Part shown: positions 7,458-16,908 of the stretch, in pieces
Layout: the number at the start of each line of letters is the position of its first letter
How positions within the stretch are numbered: the stretch's first letter is position 1
Assembly (NCBI GenBank): GCA_023421675.1
Contig: JAEZTC010000001.1
Location: 310,001-374,000 of the forward strand
Reading direction: 5' to 3'
DNA length: 64,000 bases
DNA from: Bacillota bacterium
GTDB taxonomy: Bacteria > Bacillota > Clostridia > Acetivibrionales > JANLFN01
Made by a program: the position numbers and the translations under genes
Notes under the pieces: generated by a model
The model's input: only the letters and a program-made list of their open reading frames with translations
What the model was told of the DNA's origin: nothing
Database searches by the model: none

Positions 7458-9251
7458 TTATTCTTCACTTGCTTGCTGTTCTTCAAGATGTTCTTTCTCG
7501 GGTTGTTCTGTTGTAATGCTGTTATAGATATTTAAAGGAATTGAAACTATAAACTCGGTTCCTCTTCCTATTTCACTCTTAACAATAATTTCACCATTGT
7601 GTTTTTTTATAATATTATTGCATATTGAAAGTCCAAGTCCTGCTCCGGTTCCTGCAGCTTTAGTGCTAAAACCTGCATCAAATATGTGCTTGAGGTTTTC
7701 TTCACTGATACCGCAGCCTGTATCACGTATGGAAACATATGCGTTTTTGTCATCTATATATGTTTTAATGTATATATAACCATTGTTTTCTATTGATTGT
7801 ATAGCGTTAACAACAATATTCATAAACACTTGATTCAGAAGGCCTGAAAAACATTTTACAGGGGGAAGGCTGCCGTAATCCTCATGAATTTTTATTTTAC
7901 GCTTCCAAAGATTTGAAGTGAGTACAAGTACACTCTTTATGCTTTCATTAAGATCTGACTCCTGAAATTCCGCCTGATCGAGCTTTGTAAAGTTCTTAAG
8001 ACTCCTTATTATCTGTATTACTCTTTCACAGGCCATTACATTTACATCATTTGTTTCCTTTAGCTGTGATATAAGACCCATTGTCTCCTCATTGGCTTTA
8101 ATGCTTTCATTTTCCTCCAACAGCTTTATAAGCATGCTGAATAGCTGAACGTTACTGTTGATTGCCCCCAGTGGAGTATTTATTTCATGGGTGATAGCAG
8201 CTGTAAGCTGTCCGATGGAAGCCATATTCTCAGTCTGAACAAGCTGTGACTGTGCCTCTCTTATCTGCTGTCTAGATAGTGTAAGCTCTTCGTTTTGTGC
8301 TTCCAGCTCATCGTTCTGGTTCTCTAGCATCATTTTTTGTGATTCAAGTGTATAATTGTATTCTTTCATTTTAAGCATTATTTTATTGGTTGAGTCCGCA
8401 AGCTGCTCTATTTCATAAAGCGGCTTTTTCATAACTATCTGTGCATTTCTGGTGGTTTCATAGTCACATTCAGCTATATCAATTATCTTTTCATTAAGCT
8501 GTGTTAAAGGCTTGGTTATTGACATTGTAAAGAACTTAGCAATAATATTGGCACCAATAAGACAAAGTACTCCTACAAATATTATGGTGGCCACCATAGA
8601 ATAGAACATTGTAAGTATATATTCCTGGTCTATTTTAGCTGTTACATAGCCTATTTCCTTGCCTTTAGAATCTAACAGGGCAACTCTTGATTCGCCGTTA
8701 TAATTAAGAATTTTTCCTAAGAAATTATTATTATTTTTAGTCTGTGTGTTTTGTGATGTTGAGGTTTCAGTTTCAATCCAGTTCGGGCTCCTATATAATT
8801 CAACATTATTTAAAACAATTTTTACACTGGTAATAAGTTCGGGTTTTATAAATGTAAAACCGGGTATTGCTTTCTCACTTATAATATGTGTCATGTCCAT
8901 AATGCTTTTTGCATGGTTTTTGGGTACATTGGGATCGTTTGTACTGTTTGCATCCGATGTATTCATTCCGTTGGATTTTCTAAGAGAATATAGCCATGAA
9001 CTAGCCTGGGGAGAAAACATATTAAATTCCTCAAGACCTTTTATATTCATGAGCTTTAGGAAAAAGTCGGAATTCATTTCGTTGCCTATGAAGTAGCTGT
9101 AGTACTGGGTTATTATTGATGCCTGTGATTTGGATACTTCAGCTGTCATATATGTAAGCATTAATCCAAATGCCAGCAAAGATATCATAATACATATTGC
9201 AATAGTTCTTCTTACCTTTTTTTTAAGAGTATGCTTATTTTTATGTGCCAT
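7458..9251 (-). CDS. Membrane sensor histidine kinase
   Basis: A 597-residue kinase. The second ATG (9251) is preferred over 9266, because GCGGGG sits 8 bases before it and the first ATG has no ribosome binding site. Order: basic N-terminus, membrane helix about 13-37, extracytoplasmic sensor about 40-205, second membrane helix about 212-240, HAMP-like segment, long coiled coil (repeated ENQNDELEAQNEEL-type residues about 300-330), HisKA with H354 in AAITHEINTPLG, and HATPase with NIVVNAIQSI, DTGCGI and GTGAGLGLSI. The class resembles kinases that work with two-component or c-di-GMP regulators. The gene is divergent from the REC/HD-GYP gene at 9458, which has no other obvious kinase next to it, so that protein is a reasonable partner. 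The ligand is unknown. Confidence 0.9.
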   Translation of the reverse strand: MAHKNKHTLKKKVRRTIAICIMISLLAFGLMLTYMTAEVSKSQASIITQYYSYFIGNEMNSDFFLKLMNIKGLEEFNMFSPQASSWLYSLRKSNGMNTSDANSTNDPNVPKNHAKSIMDMTHIISEKAIPGFTFIKPELITSVKIVLNNVELYRSPNWIETETSTSQNTQTKNNNNFLGKILNYNGESRVALLDSKGKEIGYVTAKIDQEYILTMFYSMVATIIFVGVLCLIGANIIAKFFTMSITKPLTQLNEKIIDIAECDYETTRNAQIVMKKPLYEIEQLADSTNKIMLKMKEYNYTLESQKMMLENQNDELEAQNEELTLSRQQIREAQSQLVQTENMASIGQLTAAITHEINTPLGAINSNVQLFSMLIKLLEENESIKANEETMGLISQLKETNDVNVMACERVIQIIRSLKNFTKLDQAEFQESDLNESIKSVLVLTSNLWKRKIKIHEDYGSLPPVKCFSGLLNQVFMNIVVNAIQSIENNGYIYIKTYIDDKNAYVSIRDTGCGISEENLKHIFDAGFSTKAAGTGAGLGLSICNNIIKKHNGEIIVKSEIGRGTEFIVSIPLNIYNSITTEQPEKEHLEEQQASEE

Positions 9252-9457
9252 AGTACAACCCCGCATTTAATTACTTTTATTAATTATACCATCAATATAC
9301 ATAATGTGACATTAAAATGTATTAAAGTGCACAAATTCACATAAGTCCATATAATTTTCCATTATCTTATGTTACAATTATTATAATTAACATTAAAAAT
9401 ATGCTATTATATGATAAATCTAGCTGCGCATCAGTGACTTTGCAGGAGGGAATAGGC

Positions 9458-10516
9458 TTGAGTAAAACAATATTAATAGTAGACGATGAAAAAATGATAA
9501 CAACAACACTGTCAACGCTTATAAAGATGGTGTTAAAATATAGCGTTAAGGTTTTTAATGATCCTGTTAAAGCACTTGAATCGGAAGAGCTTATAGAAAA
9601 AGAAGCGGATATGATTATTTCCGATTTTATGATGCCGGGTATGAACGGCTTGGAATTTCTTAAAAGTGTAAAGGAAAAAAATCCTGAAGCTGTTACAATA
9701 CTACTTACCGGTTATGCTGATAAAGAAAATGCCATTAAAAGTATAAACGAGGTCGGACTATATTATTATTTGGAGAAACCTTGGGATAATGATGCTTTAA
9801 TAAAAATCATACAGAATGGTCTCGAAAAAAAGGAACTTACTGACAACCTTAAGCAAAAATTTGAGGAGGTCCGTGAATCCAAACAGGAAATTGAAAGATT
9901 GTATGATCTCTTAAAGAAGGATTATCAGGAGGAAGTAGACAATACAATGAGTCTTATTGTTTCATTGGCTAACGTCATTGAAGCAAAGGATAAATATACC
10001 GATGGTCATACCAGAAGGGTCGGTGCTATCAGCCGTATGCTGGGTGAAAAACTGGGGCTTTTGGAAGATGAGGTCAGGCACCTTGAAATTGCGGGTATTA
10101 TTCATGATATTGGTAAAGTAGGCGTTTCGGAGGTTATACTGAATAAACCCGGTAAACTTACAGATGACGAATTCGATGCTATGAAAAAGCATACCGTAAT
10201 AGGTGAAAATATCTGCAAACCTTTAAATAGTTTGCAATCCTGCCTGGATGCAGTAAGACACCACCATGAAAAGCTTGATGGCTCAGGGTACCCTGATGGA
10301 ATAAAGGGTGATGATATATCAATTGATGCAAGGATTATTGCGGTAGCAGATATATTTGATGCACTTTATTCAGACAGGCCATATCGAACTAAGATGAGTA
10401 TAGACAAGGTATGGGGTATACTGCAGGAGGAAGTGCAAAAAGGTTGTTTGGATATCAGTATAGTAGAAGCATTGCTGGAGCTTGAACGTTCAGGCAAGCT
10501 TGCTGAAATATACTGA
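9458..10516 (+). CDS. Response regulator with HD-GYP c-di-GMP phosphodiesterase domain
   Basis: A 352-residue RpfG-type protein. The start is TTG 9458, six bases after GCAGGAGGGA; an ATG 57 bases upstream lacks a ribosome binding site. Receiver about 4-120 with D56 in SDFMMPGMNG and the YLEKPW Lys; coiled-coil linker about 125-165; HD-GYP domain about 165-345 with HDIGKVG and HHEKLDGSGYP, both complete, so phosphodiesterase activity on c-di-GMP is expected. Its receiver and linker are strikingly close to those of the fusion kinase at 3482 (see findings). It is divergent from the sensor kinase at 9251. Confidence 0.92.
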   Translation: MSKTILIVDDEKMITTTLSTLIKMVLKYSVKVFNDPVKALESEELIEKEADMIISDFMMPGMNGLEFLKSVKEKNPEAVTILLTGYADKENAIKSINEVGLYYYLEKPWDNDALIKIIQNGLEKKELTDNLKQKFEEVRESKQEIERLYDLLKKDYQEEVDNTMSLIVSLANVIEAKDKYTDGHTRRVGAISRMLGEKLGLLEDEVRHLEIAGIIHDIGKVGVSEVILNKPGKLTDDEFDAMKKHTVIGENICKPLNSLQSCLDAVRHHHEKLDGSGYPDGIKGDDISIDARIIAVADIFDALYSDRPYRTKMSIDKVWGILQEEVQKGCLDISIVEALLELERSGKLAEIY

Positions 10517-10523
10517 CATTTAA

Positions 10524-10566
10524 ATAGAGCTTACTAAGGGTAGAGACAAAGCTCTGCCTTTTTTTA
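10524..10566 (+). terminator. Probable rho-independent terminator
   Basis: An imperfect stem (AAGG-TAGAG with CTCTGCCTT, one bulge; or AGAGC 10526-10530 with GCTCT 10551-10555) is followed by T7. Confidence 0.6.
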
Positions 10567-10641
10567 TGTATTTAAGGCTTGTACCAGTATTATACTTGGT
10601 AAAAAATTTGATTATTATATTAGAGGTCTTTAAAATATGAT

Positions 10642-11694
10642 ATGAATAATTTATATACTTACGTTATATACCAGTTATTAGGGGGGGTGAGGTATATTAC
10701 ACGCACAGAGATGATATTAAATGAGAAAAAGACTAAAAATAAAAGAGTTTTAAGAACTATAGGCATCTTTATACTGACCTTTATAATATCTATGATGATT
10801 TTATCTACCGGTCTGGTAGCTATGATAAGATTTGGCGTATTCCCGGAAATAAGACAGCTTCTTGTTGAAACGGCAATGACGACAATGAATCACCAGTATA
10901 TTGCAAAGATATTTGCCGATGAAGATACTATAAAAGAAATAATGGCACAGAATAAGATAACTCCCGTTGGAAACAGTGATAAAAGTGCAATTCATCCGAT
11001 AGGTAAAAATGATGATGGAATTGAAATGGTTAATATCAAGGGACCTAATTACAAGGGAAAGCTGCTCATTGTAAAGGATGCCTCCAGGCTTGATATGGGT
11101 ATTTCCTCAAATTTAGGAAAAACAGGCGAGCAGGTATTGGACATTGTAAAAAATAATCATGCGGTTGCAGGTATTAATGGCGGAGGATTCCTGGATGTTG
11201 ACGGTAAGGGTAACGGCGGGACACCTCTTGGTATACTTATTAAGGATTATAAGGTTCTGCGCGCAGACCCTGCAGGTTCATACAGCCTTGTAGGTATGGA
11301 TAAAAATAATATCCTTGTATTAGGTAATTACACATTAAGTCAGATAAAGAAGATGAATATAAAGTTTGGCGTATCCTTTGAACCATTTCTCATTGTAAAT
11401 GGTGTTCCTTCAATAAAGTCTGGAAACGGCGGTTGGGGAATACAGCCGAGAACGGTTATTGGACAGAGGAGAGACGGTACAATACTGTTTCTTGTCATTG
11501 ACGGCAGGCAGACTTCCAGTATAGGGGCTACACTGAGAGAAGCACAGGATATTATGCTTAAGTATGGTGCATATAATGCAGCAAATCTTGATGGAGGGGC
11601 TTCCAGTACGTTTGTATATCAGAATAAGATTCAGAACAGTCCTTCAAGTGTTTATGGGCCAAGGTATGTGCCGTCTGCATTTATTATAAAGTAA
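10642..11694 (+). CDS. Membrane-anchored phosphodiester glycosidase (NAGPA-domain) protein
   Basis: Up to 350 residues. The start is uncertain: ATG 10642 gives the longest form, ATG 10711 a 327-residue form beginning ILNEKKTKNKR, and the only strong purine-rich stretch (10681-10692) fits neither ideally. A basic stretch is followed by one membrane helix (FILTFIISMMILSTGLVAMI) and an extracytoplasmic domain. From about residue 140 the phosphodiester glycosidase/NAGPA (DUF2233) fold is recognisable: GINGGGFLD, a PRTVIGQ-like strand, VIDGRQ and the highly conserved NLDGGASSTF near the C-terminus. Family members remove GlcNAc from phosphodiester links or act on exopolysaccharide; the substrate here is unknown. 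A hairpin terminator follows. Confidence 0.88.
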   Translation: MNNLYTYVIYQLLGGVRYITRTEMILNEKKTKNKRVLRTIGIFILTFIISMMILSTGLVAMIRFGVFPEIRQLLVETAMTTMNHQYIAKIFADEDTIKEIMAQNKITPVGNSDKSAIHPIGKNDDGIEMVNIKGPNYKGKLLIVKDASRLDMGISSNLGKTGEQVLDIVKNNHAVAGINGGGFLDVDGKGNGGTPLGILIKDYKVLRADPAGSYSLVGMDKNNILVLGNYTLSQIKKMNIKFGVSFEPFLIVNGVPSIKSGNGGWGIQPRTVIGQRRDGTILFLVIDGRQTSSIGATLREAQDIMLKYGAYNAANLDGGASSTFVYQNKIQNSPSSVYGPRYVPSAFIIK

Positions 11695-11754
11695 TTGGTT
11701 ATATGTTTTATGAAGTAGTCTCAATAGCATAATAAAACAATAGTAAAGATTCCT

Positions 11755-11790
11755 AAAGCCAAACGTAGAAATACTTTGGCTTTTTATTTT
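11755..11790 (+). terminator. Rho-independent terminator
   Basis: 9-bp stem AAAGCCAAA / TTTGGCTTT (11755-11763, 11775-11783) with an 11-nt loop and T-rich tail. Confidence 0.85.
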
Positions 11791-11880
11791 ATTAATTGGT
11801 GGGCTTGCAAAACGGGAATATATCTTTTCTTTACAACTCTATAACATCTATATAATATATTTTATGTAGAGGTGATAGGA

Positions 11881-12534
11881 TTGGCTAATATTCTGATTGT
11901 TGAAGATGAACCGGCTATAAATGAACTTATAAAGCGCAATTTGAAGCTTGTTGGACATGAATGTATATCGGCACTTGACGGATTACAGGCTTTGGACATA
12001 TTGGAAAGAACAAATAAGCTTGACCTTGTTTTACTTGATATTATGCTGCCTGGGCTGGATGGTTTTAGTGTCTTTGAGAGGATACAGGACATTCCTGTAA
12101 TTTTCCTTACTGCACGCAATAGCTTAGACGACAGGGTAAAAGGCTTAAACATGGGTGCATATGATTATATTATAAAACCGTTTGAAATGCTTGAGCTATT
12201 GGCACGCGTAGATGCTGTCCTTAGAAGGACAAAGGCAGAAAATGATACTTATGAACTGGATAATTTAAAGATAGATTTCAGTAGCAGGCAGGTATTTGTT
12301 GACGGAAAAAATATGGAGTGCACCCCAAAAGAGTTTGAACTTATGGAAGTGCTTGTAAAAAACAGGAACATTGCACTGTCAAGAGAAAAGCTACTTGAGC
12401 TTGCATGGGGTTATGACTTTGAAGGAGATACCAGAACAGTTGACGTACATATACAAAAACTGCGTAAAAAGCTAAGCCTTGAGGACCGTATCAAAACTGT
12501 TTATAAGCTTGGATATCGGCTGGAGGTAGGCTGA
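11881..12534 (+). CDS. OmpR/PhoB-family response regulator
   Basis: A 217-residue DNA-binding response regulator. TTG 11881 is chosen because AGAGGTG (11868-11874) lies six bases before it and the upstream GTG 11872 overlaps that site. Receiver about 1-115 with acidic EDE near the N-terminus, D53 in LLDIMLPGLDG and the conserved Lys in IIKPFEM; winged-helix domain about 125-215 with CTPKEFELMEVL, REKLLELAWGYDF and the TRTVDVHIQKLRKKL recognition region. Its stop codon overlaps the ATG of the sensor kinase (ATGA), a translationally coupled pair. A secreted protein of unknown function lies downstream and may be a target. Confidence 0.93.
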   Translation: MANILIVEDEPAINELIKRNLKLVGHECISALDGLQALDILERTNKLDLVLLDIMLPGLDGFSVFERIQDIPVIFLTARNSLDDRVKGLNMGAYDYIIKPFEMLELLARVDAVLRRTKAENDTYELDNLKIDFSSRQVFVDGKNMECTPKEFELMEVLVKNRNIALSREKLLELAWGYDFEGDTRTVDVHIQKLRKKLSLEDRIKTVYKLGYRLEVG

Positions 12535-13931
12535 TGAAACTAAAAACTTATTTTTTGACACTACTGCTTTTTCTATTCTTTTTTTATGGGAGCATTTTAA
12601 TTCTTTCATTGGTAAACACCAACAGCAATCTTAACAACATAAGGGAACGGGCCCTTGGAGAACATTATTTTATTTCTGCATCCTTTGCAAAGGATATAAA
12701 AGCAGTTGAAGGCAGAGGAAACTCTGCAGATAGTGCAATTGATTCAATATTTAAGTCATACTCAGGTTATTACCAAAAGGAAAATGTTTATCTGGAATTA
12801 TGTATAAAGGATAAGCTTCTTTTTACTACCATGTCGGGATCAAAGCCCAATGATTTTAAGATGCAGCATGTTCAGAAAGGAAATAGAACTGTCTCAACAG
12901 TTAATACTGATGGAAAAAAGTATATCAGTGTAACAGGATCTTTACCTTCACCATATGCTGATTATACTCTTATATATTATTATGATATATCTCAAAATAT
13001 TGCCTCTCTGAACAAAGTTACAGGTACTTTGTTTGTAGTAGGAATAATTATTTCCTTTGTCCTTGCTTTATGCCTTATATTAATTCTCAATTATATTTTT
13101 AAGCCCTTAAAACAGATTTCTCTTGCGTCTCAAAGTATAGCAAAAGGTGAATATGAAAACCGGATACCGGTCAAAGGCCGGGACGAGCTGTCAGAAATGG
13201 CACATAGCTTTAATAATATGGCTGAGGAAATCCAATGTCAGATGGCTCAGCTTTTAAAGTCTTCTGAACAGAAGCAAAATTTTGTAGATAATTTTGCCCA
13301 TGAGCTCCGTACTCCTCTTACGACTATTTACGGGTATGCGGAGTATATTCAGAAAGCATCTATAAGTGAGGAAGAAAAGCTGTCTGCAACAGGGTATATA
13401 ATGTCTGAAACCCAGAGGCTTCAGAATATGGCTTACAGGTTACTGGACCTTGCCACACTGCGCAGTAATGAAATCGAATTTACAGAGGTAAAAGTTTCAG
13501 AGCTTTTTAATGGTACTATTCAAGAATTAAGAAATAAGGCGTCGGATAAGCAGGTAACATTGGTATTTGATCATAAGTATGACCTGATTACCGGAGATTA
13601 TGAATTATTAAAATGCTTAGTGATTAATTTGGCTGAAAATGGGATAAAAGCGTGCAAGCAAGGTGGTATAGTTCAGTTGAGAGCATATTTGGAGGACGGG
13701 AAAAAAGTAATCGCTGTAGAGGATAATGGAACTGGAATAGCAGAAGAACACCTTGAACACATTACAGAGGCCTTCTACCGGGTGGATAAATCCCGCAGCC
13801 GTGCTGAAGGCGGAGTGGGTTTGGGATTGTCTTTATGCAAACAGATTGCTTCACGTCATAATGCCGAATTGTTTTTTACTTCAAGAACTGACTTTGGTAC
13901 AACAGTTAAAATTATTTTTACAACTTTATAA
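12534..13931 (+). CDS. Sensor histidine kinase, partner of the OmpR-type regulator
   Basis: A 465-residue kinase with two membrane helices (about 5-27 and 162-188) around a roughly 130-residue extracytoplasmic sensor, then HAMP about 190-240 (FKPLKQISLASQSIAKGEYENRI), HisKA with H256 in NFAHELRTPLTTIYGYAEYI, and HATPase with NLAENGIKAC, EDNGTGI and GGVGLGLSLC. The start overlaps the regulator's stop by one base. The sensor domain has no motif I recognise; the organisation is that of typical Firmicute envelope-sensing kinases. Confidence 0.93.
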   Translation: MKLKTYFLTLLLFLFFFYGSILILSLVNTNSNLNNIRERALGEHYFISASFAKDIKAVEGRGNSADSAIDSIFKSYSGYYQKENVYLELCIKDKLLFTTMSGSKPNDFKMQHVQKGNRTVSTVNTDGKKYISVTGSLPSPYADYTLIYYYDISQNIASLNKVTGTLFVVGIIISFVLALCLILILNYIFKPLKQISLASQSIAKGEYENRIPVKGRDELSEMAHSFNNMAEEIQCQMAQLLKSSEQKQNFVDNFAHELRTPLTTIYGYAEYIQKASISEEEKLSATGYIMSETQRLQNMAYRLLDLATLRSNEIEFTEVKVSELFNGTIQELRNKASDKQVTLVFDHKYDLITGDYELLKCLVINLAENGIKACKQGGIVQLRAYLEDGKKVIAVEDNGTGIAEEHLEHITEAFYRVDKSRSRAEGGVGLGLSLCKQIASRHNAELFFTSRTDFGTTVKIIFTTL

Positions 13932-14013
13932 TAGGATGATTATAGTTTTATAACTTAAGTGGGTTATCTTAAAAATGTGATCACAAATAAGTTTAATATA
14001 AGGAGATGTAAGA

Positions 14014-14889
14014 ATGAATTTTAAATTGTCGAAGATAAGTAATATTAAAAAATTAGCTGTTGGAACAGCAGCTGCAATCGGGCTTTCAACATTAGGCTTC
14101 GGTGCACTGACCCAATCAGCACAGGCAGCTGGAATCGATAAGACGATAACAGTACCTACTACCTATTCATCAACAGTAAGTGATGTAACCAAAGTTAAAA
14201 TTCCTGATGGGTATGTCAAAGCCAATTACCAGATAAAGATTGATGGCTTGGCTAAGCCTTCCGAAAAAGAGATAACCGCCGAAAAGGCGGCTGAGCTTGG
14301 TGCTCAGGACCTTTGGAGGCTTTTTAAAGCTGATTTGAGTAACAAGTCAATTGAAATGAGTTATGCTGCAGTGAATGAACATCATCCCCGTGCCGAATGG
14401 TTGGGAGTTATAAAGGTTGATGAAACCCTGTTTTACCTATTTTCAATTGACACATTAACCGGTGAATTGCGTAATACAGGAATTGAAAGGTATTTGCCCG
14501 GAAATGTAGATACAGGTATGGATAAGGCACTTATGAAAAACCCTGGTAAGTATTTGGATCTTGCTAAACAAACAGCAGAGAAATTTCATTTGGTAACAGG
14601 CAAAATAGCTTCCGTAGAATATGCATCTCAGGGTTATTGTATTAATCATGAAGGTACAGGGAAGAATGCCCAAATAGCTATCATTGTGACTTCTGAAAAT
14701 GGTGAGCAGGCGCAGCTGGAATTTTCGAAAGTTAATCAGGAATTCCTGAATGTTTCATATGACAGGGCGATGAAAGATTTCCAGGAATTTGCCAAGCAGG
14801 CAGAAAAGCAGGCAAAGGAGCGGGCACAAAAAAGAATTATAATTTCTCAGGACTCTGAAGGTAAGTTGGTTGCAGATGAAGAAAAATAA
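14014..14889 (+). CDS. Secreted protein of unknown function
   Basis: A 291-residue protein with a clear Sec signal peptide (basic start, hydrophobic TAAAIGLSTLGFGAL, cleavage near SAQAAG). No lipobox. The mature part has mixed alpha/beta content with a charged, Lys- and Gln-rich helical tail (QAEKQAKERAQKR). I recognise no catalytic motif. The gene lies 82 bp behind the two-component operon and has its own AAGGAG site. The gap holds a perfect palindrome TGTGATCACA (13976-13985), which could be an operator. It may be a product controlled by that system, but that is inference from position. Confidence 0.8.
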   Translation: MNFKLSKISNIKKLAVGTAAAIGLSTLGFGALTQSAQAAGIDKTITVPTTYSSTVSDVTKVKIPDGYVKANYQIKIDGLAKPSEKEITAEKAAELGAQDLWRLFKADLSNKSIEMSYAAVNEHHPRAEWLGVIKVDETLFYLFSIDTLTGELRNTGIERYLPGNVDTGMDKALMKNPGKYLDLAKQTAEKFHLVTGKIASVEYASQGYCINHEGTGKNAQIAIIVTSENGEQAQLEFSKVNQEFLNVSYDRAMKDFQEFAKQAEKQAKERAQKRIIISQDSEGKLVADEEK

Positions 14890-14910
14890 TTCACCAAGGT
14901 AAAAAATTAT

Positions 14911-14942
14911 AAAACTCAAGGGGAAACCCTTGAGTTTTTATT
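14911..14942 (+). terminator. Rho-independent terminator
   Basis: Perfect 12-bp stem AAAACTCAAGGG / CCCTTGAGTTTT (14911-14922, 14927-14938) closed by a GAAA tetraloop. Confidence 0.9.
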
Positions 14943-15081
14943 TTTGACGCATAGCAATATATGTCCATATTCTGTTAACATATTGCGAGATAGTTAATTT
15001 CAAAAAAGCTAATATTATACTAATAAATAATTTAGTGTATGATAATTATGCTTAAATATGCAAATATTGACATAATATTAT

Positions 15082-15109
15082 TTGATTGTTTTTTGAATGC
15101 TGATATAAT
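15082..15109 (+). promoter_or_regulatory. Probable sigma-A promoter of the GH43 gene
   Basis: TTGATT (15082-15087), 16-bp spacer, TGA-TATAAT (15104-15109) with an extended -10 TG. It lies about 50 bp before the start codon. Confidence 0.6.
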
Positions 15110-15159
15110 AAATATTATAGTTTCTAACAAAATTTATGTTGATTAAGGAGAGTGCACTT

Positions 15160-16143
15160 ATGAGTAAAAATGTAACTCCAAAAGAACCTTTAGTAACTCA
15201 CATTTATACAGCAGACCCATCTGCACATGTTTTTAACGGTAAAATATACATATATCCTTCCCATGATCTTGATCAGGATGTGCCTATAAACGACAATGGT
15301 GACCAATATATTATGAATGACTATCATGTCCTGTCTATAGATAACTTTAATTCACCTTGTGTGGATAATGGAAAGGCAATTGATATTGAAGATATTCCAT
15401 GGGCATCAAAGCAATTGTGGGCTCCGGATGCTGCTTATAAAAACGGAACCTATTATCTATATTTCCCGGCAAGAGATAAAGATGGTATCTTCAGAATTGG
15501 TGTAGCTACAAGTTCATCACCTGTAGGACCTTTCAAAGCAGAAGAAAATTATATTCAGGGAAGCTTCAGTATAGATCCTGCTGTTCTGGTTGATGATGAC
15601 CAGAAAGCATATATCTATTTTGGCGGTCTGTGGGGAGGACAACTTGAAAAATGGCAGACAGGCTCATTTAAACCAGATGCAGAAGGACCTGCAGCAACAG
15701 CACCTGCTATTGGACCAAGAGTGGCAGAACTTAACGAGGACATGCTTACTTTTAAGAGTGCACCCGAAGAGATATCAATCGTTGATGAAGACGGCAAACC
15801 TTTAACTGCAGGCGATGAAGACAGAAGATATTTTGAAGGACCATGGATGCATAAATATAATGGACTTTATTATCTTTCCTATTCTACCGGCAATACTCAC
15901 TTCCTGGTATATGCGGTTGGCAAAAGCCCTAAAGGACCTTTTACTTATAAAGGTAAGATACTTACACCTGTTATAGGCTGGACAACCCATCATTCTATAG
16001 TTGAATTCGAGGGAAAATGGTATCTTTTCTATCATGACAGCAGCTTGTCAGGCGGAGTAGATAACAAACGCTGCGTAAAATACACTGAACTTAAATATAA
16101 TGAAGATGGTACCATTCAGACAATAGACCCATATGGTAAGTAA
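15160..16143 (+). CDS. Glycoside hydrolase family 43 (arabinofuranosidase/xylosidase type)
   Basis: A 327-residue, one-domain enzyme. ATG 15160 follows AAGGAGAG. It has the five-blade propeller signature of GH43: TADPSAHVF near the N-terminus, with D19 as likely base; WAPDAAYKNGTYYLYF; SIDPAVLVDDD, with D139 as likely pKa modulator; and YFEGPWMHKYNGLYYL, with E226 as likely acid. No signal peptide and no dockerin or carbohydrate-binding module, so it probably acts in the cytoplasm on imported arabinoxylan oligosaccharides. It stands alone between its own promoter and a terminator, not in a transporter operon. Exact linkage specificity cannot be read from sequence. Confidence 0.93.
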   Translation: MSKNVTPKEPLVTHIYTADPSAHVFNGKIYIYPSHDLDQDVPINDNGDQYIMNDYHVLSIDNFNSPCVDNGKAIDIEDIPWASKQLWAPDAAYKNGTYYLYFPARDKDGIFRIGVATSSSPVGPFKAEENYIQGSFSIDPAVLVDDDQKAYIYFGGLWGGQLEKWQTGSFKPDAEGPAATAPAIGPRVAELNEDMLTFKSAPEEISIVDEDGKPLTAGDEDRRYFEGPWMHKYNGLYYLSYSTGNTHFLVYAVGKSPKGPFTYKGKILTPVIGWTTHHSIVEFEGKWYLFYHDSSLSGGVDNKRCVKYTELKYNEDGTIQTIDPYGK

Positions 16144-16161
16144 TCAGAGTTTAAATAAGAT

Positions 16162-16196
16162 AAAAGAGGAATGAGTTTTGGCTCATTCCTCTTTTT
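16162..16196. terminator. Bidirectional rho-independent terminator
   Basis: Perfect 14-bp stem (16162-16175 with 16182-16195), 6-nt loop, between convergent GH43 and TetR genes. Confidence 0.93.
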
Positions 16197-16227
16197 ATGC
16201 AAAAAACTTAATAAAAGCCGGTTGATG

Positions 16228-16887
16228 CTACTTCTGATAATGTATACCTTGCTGAAGGCAATACATCTGTTGATAAAGGTTTGATTTAAATACTGTCTTA
16301 AAGTTAGGGGGCGTATAATGAACACCTGATAATTCAATTGCTTGTATTTGTATTTCACATAATTCACACATTGGATATAGTCCTAAAGCCAGAGCTAAAT
16401 GATTAGCAATAAAGCTTTCTATATCATCCATTTCAGCTTTGGGAAAAAGCTGACTTACCAATTTTACAATAGACTCCTGAAGATTTATAAAAGCCTTCTT
16501 AAATTCTACCAGTGCCTCCAAAGATACATTCTTTTCAATAGCGGTAAATAGCATGGAATATAGATTAAGAAGCCTGTGATTTTTACTGATTGTATCTACC
16601 CAAATATCAGCAATCTCACCTATAGAATAAATTTTATTCAGTTTAAATGAATTTGTTAAAGATGCTACCCAGGATTCTGCATCTGATATTAAAATTTTAA
16701 GAAGAATTTCTTCCTTAGTATTAAAATATTTATAAATTGTTGGCCGTGTAAATTTAGTCAGCTTGGATATTGCACTAAAGCTTAAGCCTTCATAGCCAGA
16801 GGAATTGTAGATTTCTGAAGCTGCAGAAATAATTTCCTTGATTCTTTCCTGTATATGTTTGTCGGTTCTTGCTCTTTGAAAACCCAT
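16228..16887 (-). CDS. TetR-family transcriptional regulator
   Basis: A 219-residue regulator. The N-terminal HTH is clear: IISAASEIYNSSGYEGLSFSAISKLTKFTRPTIYKYFNTKEEILLKIL (about 18-65), the TetR pattern in which the recognition helix ends with YKYF. The remaining all-helical domain has three Cys (PMCELCEIQ, MYCLQQ) and should bind an effector. It is divergent from the DUF362 ferredoxin gene at 17060, so that gene is the most likely target; palindromes in the 172-bp gap support this (separate entry). Confidence 0.92.
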   Translation of the reverse strand: MGFQRARTDKHIQERIKEIISAASEIYNSSGYEGLSFSAISKLTKFTRPTIYKYFNTKEEILLKILISDAESWVASLTNSFKLNKIYSIGEIADIWVDTISKNHRLLNLYSMLFTAIEKNVSLEALVEFKKAFINLQESIVKLVSQLFPKAEMDDIESFIANHLALALGLYPMCELCEIQIQAIELSGVHYTPPNFKTVFKSNLYQQMYCLQQGIHYQK

Positions 16888-16908
16888 TTATCCACCTTCA
16901 ATATGAGT

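Noticed and set aside
10516..10710. c-di-GMP riboswitch near the HD-GYP and glycosidase genes
   Set aside because: I see no GEMM core or tetraloop pattern; the T-run hairpin at 10524-10566 is explained as a terminator.
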